A stretch of DNA of 64,000 nt, taken from the NCBI RefSeq assembly GCF_029223185.1, contig NZ_JARHUG010000005.1:62001-126000 (forward strand). The letters are read 5' to 3'. Under the pieces are notes generated by a model, which ran no database searches, was not told where the DNA came from, and saw nothing but the letters and a program-made list of their open reading frames with translations. Shown piece after piece: positions 17,443 to 27,731 of the stretch. How positions within the stretch are numbered: the stretch's first letter is position 1; each line of letters begins with the position of its first letter. The stretch comes from Aliiglaciecola sp. CAU 1673 (GTDB taxonomy: Bacteria; Pseudomonadota; Gammaproteobacteria; Enterobacterales; Alteromonadaceae). The position numbers and the translations under genes were made by a program.

Positions 17443-18327
17443 CTAGGGCTCTTGCCCGTCATAGTCGGCAGGCTGCTTCTCCTCGGATAATGCTTCCACC
17501 TGCACGGTAAACTCTGCACCCAGCAACACCACCATCCAGGATAAATACACCCAGACAAACAGAATGGGAACCGCCGCCAGTGCGCCGTAGATAACCTGAT
17601 AAGAAGGGAAGCTACTGACATACACGGCAAAGCCTTTTTTTGATAACTCAAACAACAAGGTCGCCAGTAGCGCCCCTGCGGCACCATGACGCGAGCGAAT
17701 CGTTTTATTGGGAACAATCATATAGAGCAGGAAAAACGCACCTAAGGAGGTCATAAACGGCACCAGCTTTAATAACACTGTGGTGATCCCCGGCGTATAT
17801 TCTTCGGCAAAGGCCGCCAGCCCCACTAAATAAGAGCTGATAGCCAAGCCAGTCCCAATCAGCAGCGGGCCCAGTGTCAGCACCATCCAGTAAATAGCAA
17901 AAGTAAAAATCGGGCGTCTTTCGCTGGGCGTATGCCAGATCCGGTTCAGGGTCTTGTCCACATTAGAAATGAGCAGTAATGCCACTACCACCAGCGCCAG
18001 TATGCTGACCGCACTCATTTGCGAAGCATTGCCGACAAATTCACTGACATATTTCTGTACCACCCCACCGGCATGAGGCACAAAGTTTTCAAAGATGAAG
18101 GATTCCAGCTTGCTGCTGGCAGAGCCGAAGGCCGGAAAGGCTGACAAAATGGTGAAAAACACCATAATAAAGGGCACTAATGACAACAACGACACATAGG
18201 CTAGATGGCCGGCGGATACGGCAATTTGGTCTTCCTGACACCGTTTAAGAGTTCGCCGAATCAACAACCAGGCATTGTTGCCGAGGCTCTTGATTCGCGC
18301 CTGAACCTGCTTATCCACTTTTGCCAC
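17443..18327 (-). CDS. yihY: YihY/UPF0761 family inner-membrane protein
   Basis: A 294-residue polytopic membrane protein (about six helices) with the family signatures AYVSLLSLVPFIMVFFTILSA and the C-terminal VWVYLSWMVVLLGAEF. The family was once misnamed ribonuclease BN and has no proven activity. It is convergent with the DUF2959 gene. A short gap separates it from metF upstream on the same strand. Confidence 0.9.
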   Translation of the reverse strand: MAKVDKQVQARIKSLGNNAWLLIRRTLKRCQEDQIAVSAGHLAYVSLLSLVPFIMVFFTILSAFPAFGSASSKLESFIFENFVPHAGGVVQKYVSEFVGNASQMSAVSILALVVVALLLISNVDKTLNRIWHTPSERRPIFTFAIYWMVLTLGPLLIGTGLAISSYLVGLAAFAEEYTPGITTVLLKLVPFMTSLGAFFLLYMIVPNKTIRSRHGAAGALLATLLFELSKKGFAVYVSSFPSYQVIYGALAAVPILFVWVYLSWMVVLLGAEFTVQVEALSEEKQPADYDGQEP

Positions 18328-18360
18328 GCCGCACTCCTAACTCGCTGTTTAAAATACAGT

Positions 18361-19263
<903 letters not shown>

Positions 19264-19271
19264 TTAAAATT

Positions 19272-19340
19272 AGACCTATGGACGTTTAGACGTCCAAATC
19301 TACCCATCTTCTGTCCAGACATCAAGATGTTTAGGCATCC
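19272..19340. promoter_or_regulatory. Tandem MetJ operator (met boxes) between metF and metJ
   Basis: Two arrays of contiguous 8-bp met boxes (consensus AGACGTCT). The first is agacctat, ggacgttt, agacgtcc at 19272-19295. The second is agacatca, agatgttt, aggcatcc at 19317-19340. They are 21 bp apart. MetJ dimers bind such adjacent boxes cooperatively. Location between divergent metF and metJ implies control of metF and autoregulation of metJ. Confidence 0.88.
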
Positions 19341-19406
19341 ATGATTGACTGAATCTTTGCAACAGTTAGAATTTCGCCTTCTAACATAAAACGAAAAGGC
19401 AATTGT

Positions 19407-19733
19407 ATGGCCCAGTGGAACGGCGAATATATTCACCCGTACGCCGAACACGGTAAGAAAAGTGAGCAGGTCAAAAAGATCACCGTCTCCATTCCCTTGA
19501 AAGTACTCAAGGTGCTTACCGATGAACGTACCCGCCGACAAATAAACAATTTGCGTCATGCCACCAATTCGGAGCTGTTATGCGAAGCCTTCCTGCATGC
19601 CTTTACCGGCCAGCCGCTTCCCAATGACGCTGATCTGCAAAAAGACAATCCAAGAAAGATCCCCGCTCAGGCCCGCGCCATTATGGAATCCATGGGCATC
19701 GATGTGGATGCATTGGAAACCGAGCAAGACTGA
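19407..19733 (+). CDS. metJ: Methionine regulon repressor MetJ
   Basis: A 108-residue ribbon-helix-helix repressor using S-adenosylmethionine as corepressor. It has the opening [21 protein letters not shown], the DNA-contacting beta strand [19 protein letters not shown] and [20 protein letters not shown], essentially the enterobacterial sequence. Divergent from metF with shared met boxes upstream. Confidence 0.97.
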   Translation: MAQWNGEYIHPYAEHGKKSEQVKKITVSIPLKVLKVLTDERTRRQINNLRHATNSELLCEAFLHAFTGQPLPNDADLQKDNPRKIPAQARAIMESMGIDVDALETEQD

Positions 19734-19743
19734 CATCCCCGAA

Positions 19744-19764
19744 TCGGAGCGCCTGGCGCTCCGA
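19744..19764 (+). terminator. Hairpin downstream of metJ
   Basis: TCGGAGCGC and GCGCTCCGA pair perfectly (9 bp) around a CTG loop, 10 bp after the metJ stop. Only a loose T-rich stretch follows (actctgtttaattt), so termination may be inefficient. Confidence 0.6.
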
Positions 19765-19883
19765 ACTCTGTTTAATTTATATCGACAGATTAACCAAAAC
19801 GCACCATTTCTTTGCCAAGGTCTTGGCAACATGCTGGACTAAGCTAACACCTTGGAACATCAACAGTGTTATGCGGGAGAGGT

Positions 19884-20345
19884 ATGGAATCCCTTATTCA
19901 AGCATTTGGACTAAAGCCTCATCCTGAAGGCGGCTACTACCGGGAAGTTTATCGCAGTCAAGAGAAGGTCTTGTCACCCAAAAATGGCAAACCGCGACAA
20001 GCGCTGACCCATATTTATTATCTGCTGCAAGCGGGTGACGTCAGCCGATTCCACCGGGTTAGTCATGATGAAGTTTGGAACTTTTACGCCGGCGCCCCAT
20101 TGTTATTGCACGAAACAGACGGACACAGCGTAAATGATATTAAGCTCGGTCCGGGTCAGCCAGATTACTGTTGGGTAGTGCAAGGGGGACTTTACCAGGC
20201 CGCGCGAAGCACCGGTGAGTACAGTTTGGTGGGCTGTTCGGTGGCACCGGGATTTGATTTCGCTGACTTTAATTTTATCCAGCCCCAATCCCAGCTGGAT
20301 TACTTTATTCGCCAACATCATCCACAGCTAAGTATGTTCCTGTGA
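19884..20345 (+). CDS. Cupin protein, DUF985 family
   Basis: With the ATG at 19884 (GGGAGAGG just upstream) it is 153 residues. The opening LIQAFGLKPHPEGGYYREVYRS, then FHRVSHDEVWNFYAGAPL and the distal VAPGFDFADF, are the DUF985 cupin pattern. These cupins bind a small ligand or metal in a beta barrel, but the activity is not defined. It stands between metJ and uvrD as an apparent single gene. Confidence 0.85.
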   Translation: MESLIQAFGLKPHPEGGYYREVYRSQEKVLSPKNGKPRQALTHIYYLLQAGDVSRFHRVSHDEVWNFYAGAPLLLHETDGHSVNDIKLGPGQPDYCWVVQGGLYQAARSTGEYSLVGCSVAPGFDFADFNFIQPQSQLDYFIRQHHPQLSMFL

Positions 20346-20383
20346 ATACCTCGGGCACTTCGCTTTTTGCAATGGGCAATTCT

Positions 20384-20399
20384 CTGTATAAAAACACAG
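20384..20399. promoter_or_regulatory. LexA (SOS) box upstream of uvrD
   Basis: The 16-mer CTGTATAAAAACACAG matches the LexA consensus CTG-N10-CAG with an AT-rich spacer. It lies 47 bp before the uvrD ATG. E. coli uvrD is a known SOS gene with a box in the same position. Confidence 0.85.
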
Positions 20400-20445
20400 G
20401 TCAGCTGGTATACTGCGGCCATTGTCCACCAGACCGATTTTGCCA

Positions 20446-22617
20446 ATGGATGTGTCCGCTCTTCTCGATTCCCTCAACGATAAACAGCGCCAGGCCGTAG
20501 CCGCTCCGCCCACCGATATGCTGGTGCTGGCCGGTGCCGGTAGTGGTAAAACCCGGGTGCTGGTGCATCGCATGGCCTGGTTGATGGATGTAGAGGGGAT
20601 CTCTCCTTATGGCTTACTGGCGGTCACCTTTACTAACAAGGCTGCCCGGGAAATGCGCAGCCGGGTAGAGGCGCTGATGCGCACCTCTTTACAGGGCATG
20701 TGGATAGGCACCTTTCATGGCCTTGCCCACCGTCTGCTACGTACCCATTACCAGGAAGCCGGGTTGCCGGAGAATTTCCAGATTCTGGACTCAGACGATC
20801 AGCACCGCTTGATCCGCCGCGTGTTAAAAGCCCTTAATCTGGATGAGAAGCACTGGTCGCCTAAGCAGGTGCAATGGTATATCAACGGCAACAAAGACGA
20901 AGGCCTGCGCGCCCAGCATATCGAAACCCATGGCGATGCCATCCAGACTCGCATGCGCGAGATTTACCAGGCTTATCAGGACACCTGCGATCGCTCTGGC
21001 TTAGTGGATTTTGCCGAGCTTTTACTGCGCGCCCACGAACTCTGGGTCAATCATCCGCGCATCCTGCAGCATTATCAGCAGCGCTTTCGCGCCATTCTGG
21101 TGGATGAATTCCAGGATACCAACAACATTCAATACGCCTGGCTGCGCCTGCTTAGCTGCGACAGCAACAATATGATGATTGTGGGCGATGACGATCAGTC
21201 TATCTATGGCTGGCGCGGCGCCAATGTAGACAACATTCAGCACTTTTTGCGTGATGCCAAAGATCCCCTGACCATCCGTCTTGAGCAAAATTACCGCTCC
21301 ACCGGGCGAATCCTCAAAGCCGCTAATGCCGTCATTGAAAACAACCATGAGCGCCTGGGCAAGAAGCTCTGGACCGAGGGTAGCGAAGGCGAACCCATCT
21401 CTCTGTACGCAGCCTTTAATGAAACCGACGAAGCCCGATTTGTGGTCTCGCAAATTCGCGCCTGGCACGAGCAAGGCGGCGCGCTCAGCGATTGTGCCGT
21501 GCTGTATCGCAATAACGCCCAGTCGCGGGTACTGGAAGAAGGCATGCTGCATGAGGGCCTAGCCTATCGGATTTACGGCGGCCTGCGCTTCTTCGAACGC
21601 CAGGAAGTCAAAGATGCCTTGGGTTACCTGCGTATGATCAATCAGCCGTTGGATGACGCCGCGTTCGAACGTGTGGTCAATACCCCCGCCCGTGGCATAG
21701 GTGAACGCACCCTGGAGCAGGTTCGCGAAGCGGCCAAGGCAACCGAACAATCCATGTGGCAAGCCACCATGCTGATGCTGCGCGAAAAGCGCCTGTCCGG
21801 CAGAGCCGCCAATGCCCTGCAAAGCTTTGTGGATCTGATCCTTAAGCTACAGGAAGAGATGCCCGGCTTGACGCTGGACAAACAAGCCGATCAGGTGATC
21901 AGGCAATCCGGCTTGTATGCCATGTACCAGGCCGAAAAAGGCGAGAAGGCGCAGGCCAGAATTGAGAACCTGGAAGAACTGGTCAGTGCCTGTAAAGAAT
22001 ACGAAGTCCCGGAAGATGCCGAAGGCATGACGCCCCTGGCCGCCTTCTTGGCCCACGCTTCACTGGAAGCCGGTGAAACCCAGGCCGACAGCCATCAGGA
22101 TGCCGTGCAGATGATGACCATGCATAGCGCTAAAGGTTTGGAGTTCCCCTTGGTGGTGCTCGCCGGTGTAGAAGAAGGAATGTTCCCAAGCATGATGACC
22201 AACGAGGAGCCGGGACGTCTCGAAGAAGAACGTCGGCTCTGCTACGTAGGCATGACCCGCGCTATGCAAAAACTCATTATCACCTATGCGGAAAGTCGCC
22301 GGGTTTACGGGCAGGACAAATACCATACGCCATCGCGTTTTATCCGTGAGATCCCATCAGACTGTATCGAAGAGATACGCCTACGGAAAACCCAGGTCAG
22401 CCGGCCGGTGCAAAACCGTTTCCAGCCGGCCACTTCGCATACGGCTTTTGAATCCACCGGCTTTACCCTGGGACAACGGGTGATGCACCCTAAATTCGGC
22501 GAAGGCACCGTGCTTAACTACGAAGGCAGCGGTGAACACGCCAGGGTACAGGTGAATTTCAGTGACGTAGGCAGCAAGTGGTTGGTACTGGCCTACGCCC
22601 GTCTGAGTGCATGTTAG
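20446..22617 (+). CDS. uvrD: DNA helicase II UvrD
   Basis: A superfamily 1A 3'-5' helicase acting in nucleotide-excision and mismatch repair. The ATG at 20446 gives 723 residues beginning MDVSALLDSLNDKQRQAV, nearly the E. coli start; an upstream in-frame TTG at 20422 is less likely. Motifs: Walker A GAGSGKT (about 30-36), motif Ia TFTNKAAREMR, motif II DEFQDTNN, motif III DDDQSIYGWRGA, motif V MTMHSAKGLEFP and motif VI GMTRA. The C-terminal UvrD Tudor-like domain (VMHPKFGEGTVLN) is present. Preceded by a LexA box and convergent with rarD (4-bp stop overlap). Confidence 0.97.
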   Translation: MDVSALLDSLNDKQRQAVAAPPTDMLVLAGAGSGKTRVLVHRMAWLMDVEGISPYGLLAVTFTNKAAREMRSRVEALMRTSLQGMWIGTFHGLAHRLLRTHYQEAGLPENFQILDSDDQHRLIRRVLKALNLDEKHWSPKQVQWYINGNKDEGLRAQHIETHGDAIQTRMREIYQAYQDTCDRSGLVDFAELLLRAHELWVNHPRILQHYQQRFRAILVDEFQDTNNIQYAWLRLLSCDSNNMMIVGDDDQSIYGWRGANVDNIQHFLRDAKDPLTIRLEQNYRSTGRILKAANAVIENNHERLGKKLWTEGSEGEPISLYAAFNETDEARFVVSQIRAWHEQGGALSDCAVLYRNNAQSRVLEEGMLHEGLAYRIYGGLRFFERQEVKDALGYLRMINQPLDDAAFERVVNTPARGIGERTLEQVREAAKATEQSMWQATMLMLREKRLSGRAANALQSFVDLILKLQEEMPGLTLDKQADQVIRQSGLYAMYQAEKGEKAQARIENLEELVSACKEYEVPEDAEGMTPLAAFLAHASLEAGETQADSHQDAVQMMTMHSAKGLEFPLVVLAGVEEGMFPSMMTNEEPGRLEEERRLCYVGMTRAMQKLIITYAESRRVYGQDKYHTPSRFIREIPSDCIEEIRLRKTQVSRPVQNRFQPATSHTAFESTGFTLGQRVMHPKFGEGTVLNYEGSGEHARVQVNFSDVGSKWLVLAYARLSAC

Positions 22618-23528
22618 GAGCGAGCCAGCGCGGCCTTCTGTGCCTTACGGTTTTGCCGGAAATGGCGCAAAGAGTCGAAACTGAATAGCGCCAGGCCACT
22701 CCACACCAAAGCAAAGGTGAGCAGCCGTTCCTGATGCAAAGGCTCGTTGTATAGCAATACCGCCAGCACAAACATGATGCTCGGGCCGATATACTGAAAG
22801 AAGCCAAGAGTGGAGTACATAATGCGCCGCGCCGCGCCGGTAAAGCACAGTAGTGGTGCAGTGGTGACAATACCGGCGCAGATAAGGGTGATATTCAGTG
22901 CCATGTCATTTTCCAGCATATTGCTGGCGGGGCTGGCAAACCATATCCAGTAAACGATAGCAAAAGGCATCATCAGCAGGGTTTCCAGCATCAGCCCCGG
23001 CAAGGAGTCCACCGCCACCTGTTTACGCAATAGCCCGTACACACCAAAACTGCCGGCCAGCGCCAGCGCTATCCAGGGTACCTGGCCAAAAGACACCACC
23101 AGAATCAACACTCCGGCAACGGCCAGGCCTACGGCGTATTTTTGCAAACGGCGTAACCGCTCGCCAAGGAATAGTCGGCCCAAGGCCACATTCAACAGGG
23201 GATTAATATAGTATCCCAGGCTGGCATCCAGCAGATGATCGTTATTCACCGCCCAGATAAACAGCAACCAGTTTCCGGCCAGCAATAAGCCGGATATCAG
23301 CAATATTTTCATCACCTTGGGATTGGCCACAGCTTGGCGAACTTTACTGATCTGTCCCAGCAACACCACCAGCACCACCAGAATAAGCGCTGACCAAACA
23401 ATACGGTGCAGCAGGATATCGGGTGCTGGCACTTCCAACAGCATCTTAAAATACATAGGCGCAACGCCCCACATGCTGTATGCAGCGATAGCGAGGAGCA
23501 CGCCGGTTTGGGCTTTACGGTCGGTCAT
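22614..23528 (-). CDS. rarD: RarD, EamA/DMT-family transporter
   Basis: The ATG at 23528 gives 304 residues, close to E. coli RarD (296), and the start KAQTGVLLAIAAYSMWGVAP aligns with family N-termini; in-frame starts at 23570 and 23591 are possible but no ribosome site favours them. It is a ten-helix membrane protein with the RarD hallmarks HRIVWSALILVVLV and NWLLFIWAVNNDH. It was linked in early work to chloramphenicol sensitivity; the substrate is unknown. It is between uvrD and yigI, as in enterobacteria. Confidence 0.92.
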   Translation of the reverse strand: MTDRKAQTGVLLAIAAYSMWGVAPMYFKMLLEVPAPDILLHRIVWSALILVVLVVLLGQISKVRQAVANPKVMKILLISGLLLAGNWLLFIWAVNNDHLLDASLGYYINPLLNVALGRLFLGERLRRLQKYAVGLAVAGVLILVVSFGQVPWIALALAGSFGVYGLLRKQVAVDSLPGLMLETLLMMPFAIVYWIWFASPASNMLENDMALNITLICAGIVTTAPLLCFTGAARRIMYSTLGFFQYIGPSIMFVLAVLLYNEPLHQERLLTFALVWSGLALFSFDSLRHFRQNRKAQKAALARS

Positions 23529-23990
23529 AGTGTTGGAAGCATAAGCGGACAGGGCGTCAATATCCGCCATCAGGGGCAATGGTGCAAACAAAAGCTGCTA
23601 TGGCTTGCCATTAGCAAAACTTATCTACTGTTATGCCGTGCGTTAGGTGTCTTAGGTCAGCCGCTAACGACATTCGGCATTGTTATGCTTTTTGATTTTT
23701 ACAAAATAACCAGGGACAGGATTTTCTAAATGGGGGAGAGGATGCGGTTTATCCTTAACCCTTGCTTCTTTCCTGATGCTTCTACCCAGTCTGACAGACA
23801 GCTATGCGCAAGGAATAGTCATTTGCCTCATGAGAATCACTCTCCTAAGTGATTCTGGTATGCACCTATTGGCTAGAACATTGAATTGTTAGCCACCTGA
23901 GAGAGTGCCAAGCTATCAAATTTAACTGTATGCATGAACAGTGTCTGTGTTATCGTGCTCTGAAAGAAAAACAATACTTAAGGTAATAAT
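23529..23990. other. Intergenic stretch upstream of the 162-residue gene, AT-rich with one strong hairpin
   Basis: No gene recognised. The base composition drops relative to uvrD and rarD. A perfect 9-bp inverted repeat, AGAATCACT at 23833-23841 with AGTGATTCT at 23848-23856, lies about 135 bp before the next gene. No IS ends or integrase remnants were recognised. It forms the left part of an apparent insertion between rarD and yigI. Confidence 0.6.
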
Positions 23991-24479
23991 ATGTTGCTGG
24001 ATTTAGAGCCGAATGCACCGCAAGATTTTGACTTCATAATTGGTGATTGGAATGTAAAGCATCGCCGTTTAAAGGATATTCTAAATGGCGGTGAAGAATG
24101 GATTGAATTTAGCGGATTATCTTCAACGGTTCATACCCTTGGTGGTTTTGGAAATATCGAAGATGTCAAACTTCATTTCCCTGATTCCTCAGTAAGAGCA
24201 AAAGCTGTTCGTTCATATAATTCTGAAACAGGTGAGTGGTCAATTTGGTGGCTTGATGGTCGATGCCCAAGCGCACTGGATACGCCCGTGGTTGGCAAGT
24301 TCTCCGATGGAGTAGGACGTTTCTATGCAGATGAAATCTACAATGACACGCCAATAAAAATAAGGTTTCTTTGGAACTCGAGTGACCCCAAAAAGCCCAC
24401 TTGGGAACAGGCGTTTTCCAAAGATAATGGTGAAACCTGGGAAACAAATTGGATAATGGAATTTTCTCCCAAGAATTAG
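23991..24479 (+). CDS. DUF1579-like calycin-type protein, function unknown
   Basis: A 162-residue soluble protein with no signal peptide. The opening QDFDFIIGDWNVKHRRL, the tandem WSIWWLDGR and the end PTWEQAFSKDNGETWETNW resemble the DUF1579/lipocalin-like barrel proteins sometimes annotated as heme- or ligand-binding. The call is by pattern only. The ATG follows AAGGTAATAAT. The gene is AT-richer than its neighbours, sits in an insertion between two genes that are normally close, and is followed by a hairpin-rich GC-rich tract, consistent with recent acquisition. Confidence 0.6.
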   Translation: MLLDLEPNAPQDFDFIIGDWNVKHRRLKDILNGGEEWIEFSGLSSTVHTLGGFGNIEDVKLHFPDSSVRAKAVRSYNSETGEWSIWWLDGRCPSALDTPVVGKFSDGVGRFYADEIYNDTPIKIRFLWNSSDPKKPTWEQAFSKDNGETWETNWIMEFSPKN

Positions 24480-24489
24480 GGCGTTGTCA

Positions 24490-24800
24490 GTGGCGAAGTG
24501 CAGGAAATGGTAATGTTCATATCCATGATGACGTTCACCTAGGTAAGCCTCTGGGCGGCGCTTTCTACTCCACCGAAAGCCCTGCTACGGCATCCATGCT
24601 TACGCCCTGCGGGCCAGTTGCGCTGTTCTATTTCGCTCCTGGCGAAATAGTTCCGTAAATCGCGCTGCGATATGCCACAGGCATACCGGTCGGTGTTGGG
24701 TCCGAGCTGTCACCCGTCCGTGGGACTGCGCCCAGCCGCGCCATCCACGGCGCGTCGTTCATCGCTTCGCGAGTGATGTTAAATCACTCGCGATTGTCTC
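24490..24800. repeat. Hairpin-rich non-coding tract between the 162-residue gene and yigI
   Basis: No credible gene. Successive perfect inverted repeats occur: CTATTTCGC/GCGAAATAG (24628-24650), TATGCC/GGCATA (24671-24685), CGCGCC/GGCGCG near 24738-24755, and TCGCGAGTGAT/ATCACTCGCGA (24767-24793, 11 bp, 5-base loop). Such strings of hairpins look like a dispersed repeat or cassette-end element rather than a terminator. The GTGAT/ATCAC core also appears in the hairpin at 23833-23856 on the other side of the intervening gene. Confidence 0.55.
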
Positions 24801-24813
24801 CGACAACCGCTCT

Positions 24814-25287
24814 TCACCCCACCATATATGTGCCGGTGCCGAAGGCGATATGTTCGCCGTCCTGGTTATGCAGTTCCATGCGGCAAACCGCGACGCGGCT
24901 GCCTTTGCGGATCACGCTGGCGGTGGCGATAAACTCCGAGCCTTTGCCGGGCCTTAGATAATCAATACGCATATCGATGGTGCCAATCTTGGAGAGTTTT
25001 CGGTGAAAGTCTTCCAGACTGACTTCGCGAAGGTCCCTAACTACATGCAAAATGGCCATCAGCCCACCTACAGTATCCAGTACCGAGGCCGTGACGCCGC
25101 CATGCAGAATCTTCTGGATGGGATTGCCCATTAATTTATCGTCCCAGGGCAAGCGCACTTCCACCCCCTCACCGTCGAACTGGCTGATTTGTAGTCCCAG
25201 CAGGCGATTAAAGGGCAACCTGTCGCGAAACAAGTCGGTTACATATTCGCAAAGCTGTTGGCTGGTAAATAATGCTTCTTCAGCCAT
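24814..25287 (-). CDS. yigI: PaaI/YigI-family hotdog thioesterase
   Basis: With the ATG at 25287 (AAGGAG seven bases upstream) it is 157 residues; the open frame extends further upstream, but that part has no conserved sequence or ribosome site. LMGNPIQKILHGGVTASVLDTVGG carries the hotdog helix with the catalytic HGG motif, and the end HIAFGTGTYMVG is typical of YigI. The substrate is probably an acyl-CoA. It lies between rarD and recQ, as in enterobacteria. Confidence 0.88.
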   Translation of the reverse strand: MAEEALFTSQQLCEYVTDLFRDRLPFNRLLGLQISQFDGEGVEVRLPWDDKLMGNPIQKILHGGVTASVLDTVGGLMAILHVVRDLREVSLEDFHRKLSKIGTIDMRIDYLRPGKGSEFIATASVIRKGSRVAVCRMELHNQDGEHIAFGTGTYMVG

Positions 25288-25413
25288 ACAAAGACTCCTT
25301 TTATAATTCAAGGGCTTGAGTTTGCCAGTATATTCGCTGCTGGCAAGCGCCTGGCACCGTCCAGCAGCTTCCTTTACACTAGGCGCCCAGTTAAATGCCG
25401 TACTTATAAAACT

Positions 25414-27234
25414 TTGTCCCTGCAGATTCCTTCCACCAGCCAAACACAGACCACACCCTTGGATACATTGCGCCAAGTGTTTGGCTATAACAGTTTCAGG
25501 CCTGGTCAGGAGGACGTAATCCAGGCCTGCCTTAACGGACAAGACAGTCTGGTGCTGATGCCCACCGGTGGTGGCAAATCGCTGTGTTACCAAATTCCCG
25601 CGTTGCTGATGGACGGATTGACGATAGTGGTGTCTCCGTTGATCTCGCTGATGAAAGATCAGGTGGATGCGCTGCTGACCAGTGGTGTCAGCGCCGCCTA
25701 TCTGACCTCAGCTCTCTCCCGTCCCGAGCAACTGCAAGTATTAAAGGGAGTTCAGGATTATCAGTACAAGCTGCTGTATGTGGCGCCAGAGCGTCTGATG
25801 CAACCGGACTTTATTCGACGCTTACAGGATTTAAACCTCAGCCTGTTTGCCGTGGATGAAGCCCACTGCGTCTCCCATTGGGGGCATGATTTTCGCCAGG
25901 ACTACTGTCAACTCGGGCAATTAAAGTCCTTTTTCCCTGATGTGCCCGTCATGGGGCTCACCGCCACTGCCGATGCGGCCACCCGTCAGGATATTTTGCA
26001 TCAGCTTTGCCTGGATGCCCCCTTCGTTTACCAAGGCAGCTTCGACAGACCCAATATCCGCTATACCCAACTGCAAAAGTACCGCCCCATGGAGCAACTA
26101 AGCAGCTATATCGACGGTCAGGAAGGCAGCGGCATTGTTTACTGTAACAGCCGTAAGAAGGTCGACGACATCAGCGCCAAACTGGCCCAGCGCGGTATCT
26201 CCTGTGCCGGATACCATGCCGGTATGGAAACCAGCGAGCGAGAATGGGCACAACGCGCCTTTATCCAAGACAATATCGATGTCATCGTTGCCACCGTGGC
26301 TTTTGGTATGGGCATCAACAAGCCCAACGTGCGTTTTGTGGTGCACTATGACTTGCCGCGCACCATTGAATCCTACTACCAGGAAACCGGTCGCGCCGGC
26401 AGGGACGGTATGCCCGCCGAAGCCCTGCTGCTGTTTGATGAAAAAGATGTGGCCAGAAACCGGGAATGGATAGGCCTAAACGAAAACCTGCAGCGTCAAC
26501 AGGTGGAATTACAGCGCTTTGCAGCCATGGAGGCCTTTGCCGAAACCCAGACCTGCCGACGCCAGGTACTGCTGAATTATTTTGGTGAGTATCAGGCCAA
26601 GGCTTGCGGCAACTGCGATATTTGCTTAGATCCCCCAAAAAGTTTTGACGGAACTCTGGCCGCCCAGAAACTGCTTTCCTGCCTCTATCGTCTTGAGCAG
26701 CAAGTAGCCAGTCAGTACCTGATCGATGTTCTGCGCGGCAAGAAACTCAAGCGCATTATCGAGAATGGCCATGATCAACTCAGCACCTATGGCATTGGTA
26801 GTGACGAATCCGATGCCTATTGGCACAACCTGATTAACCAGTTGATCCACCAAGGCTTTATTCGTGTGGATATCACCCAAAATGCGATGCTCAAACTCAA
26901 CGAAGCGGCCAGATGGGTATTAAAGGGCGAGCAAAGCGTGAGTCTGGCGGTACCCCGTATTACCCTGAATTTGGGACGCAAGAGCAGCAGCGAGGGGCGC
27001 AATCATGACAAAGTCTTGTTTGCCAAACTCAAACGCCTGCGCAAAGCCATTGCCGAGGAAGAAGAAGTGCCACCTTTTGTGGTCTTTAACGATATGACCT
27101 TGTCACAAATGGCGCAGCTATTGCCCACCAACGATGCAGAGTTACTGAACGTCAGTGGCGTTGGCCAGTCCAAGCTGCAACGCTATGGACCGGCCTTTTT
27201 GGCCGCCATTCAGGAACATATGGCTGAACAGTAA
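25414..27234 (+). CDS. recQ: ATP-dependent DNA helicase RecQ
   Basis: A 606-residue 3'-5' helicase of recombination and replication repair. Walker A MPTGGGKSLCYQIP (about 49-62), DEAH-type motif II AVDEAHCVSHWGHDFR, TATA motif III and motif VI QETGRAGRDG are present. The RQC zinc site CRRQVLLNYFGEY with CGNCDIC is intact, and a C-terminal HRDC domain ends the protein. The only sensible start is TTG at 25414, giving the usual N-terminal length. It is convergent with the cytochrome gene, with one base between the stops. Confidence 0.96.
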   Translation: MSLQIPSTSQTQTTPLDTLRQVFGYNSFRPGQEDVIQACLNGQDSLVLMPTGGGKSLCYQIPALLMDGLTIVVSPLISLMKDQVDALLTSGVSAAYLTSALSRPEQLQVLKGVQDYQYKLLYVAPERLMQPDFIRRLQDLNLSLFAVDEAHCVSHWGHDFRQDYCQLGQLKSFFPDVPVMGLTATADAATRQDILHQLCLDAPFVYQGSFDRPNIRYTQLQKYRPMEQLSSYIDGQEGSGIVYCNSRKKVDDISAKLAQRGISCAGYHAGMETSEREWAQRAFIQDNIDVIVATVAFGMGINKPNVRFVVHYDLPRTIESYYQETGRAGRDGMPAEALLLFDEKDVARNREWIGLNENLQRQQVELQRFAAMEAFAETQTCRRQVLLNYFGEYQAKACGNCDICLDPPKSFDGTLAAQKLLSCLYRLEQQVASQYLIDVLRGKKLKRIIENGHDQLSTYGIGSDESDAYWHNLINQLIHQGFIRVDITQNAMLKLNEAARWVLKGEQSVSLAVPRITLNLGRKSSSEGRNHDKVLFAKLKRLRKAIAEEEEVPPFVVFNDMTLSQMAQLLPTNDAELLNVSGVGQSKLQRYGPAFLAAIQEHMAEQ

Positions 27235-27235
27235 A

Positions 27236-27538
27236 TCAGCCTTTGGGATCGAGGCTGGCATAGTAGGCGGCCAGATTGGCAATATCTTCATCACTAAGCG
27301 GTTTTGCCATGGGCGTCATCACCATGTTTTTACGCTCGCCATCACGATAAGCTTTCAGCTGCAATACAAGGTACTGTTCCTTCTGTCCGGCCAAATTTGG
27401 GTACATGGGAATAACGGAGATTCCGTTACTACCATGACAAACCACACAAGTGGCTGATTTTGCTTTACCAGCTGCAATATCCGCCGCCTGCACCGGCAAA
27501 AATGCTGCCACCGTCAAAAAAGCCAGAAACTGCTTCAT
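27236..27538 (-). CDS. Small periplasmic class I c-type cytochrome
   Basis: A 100-residue protein with a cleavable signal peptide ([11 protein letters not shown]) and one heme site, CVVCH at about residues 31-35. Further on [13 protein letters not shown] supplies the probable axial Met, and the end [12 protein letters not shown] is the c553/c5-like terminal helix. It probably shuttles electrons in the periplasm. A monocistronic gene with a ribosome site (AAGGAG) before its ATG. It is one of four genes in the window with CxxCH motifs. Confidence 0.9.
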   Translation of the reverse strand: MKQFLAFLTVAAFLPVQAADIAAGKAKSATCVVCHGSNGISVIPMYPNLAGQKEQYLVLQLKAYRDGERKNMVMTPMAKPLSDEDIANLAAYYASLDPKG

Positions 27539-27731
27539 CGGTAAATCTCCTTACAATGTTCATCTTATTGAGGAAGTTGATATTACAATACCCCAATTTG
27601 ATGGCAGGCAAAGGGCACTGGCCTTTTTTATTCGCCATCTTGCAGGACGGCCCAAAAAGCAAAGATATGTTAAACAATGCCAATAGCAAACACACGACCA
27701 GGCCAAGTCGCAGCAAATCCCTGGAGATATT

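Noticed and set aside
24449-24658. Short plus-strand frame after the calycin-like gene
   Set aside because: It crosses the hairpin tract, has no ribosome site and no protein-like pattern.
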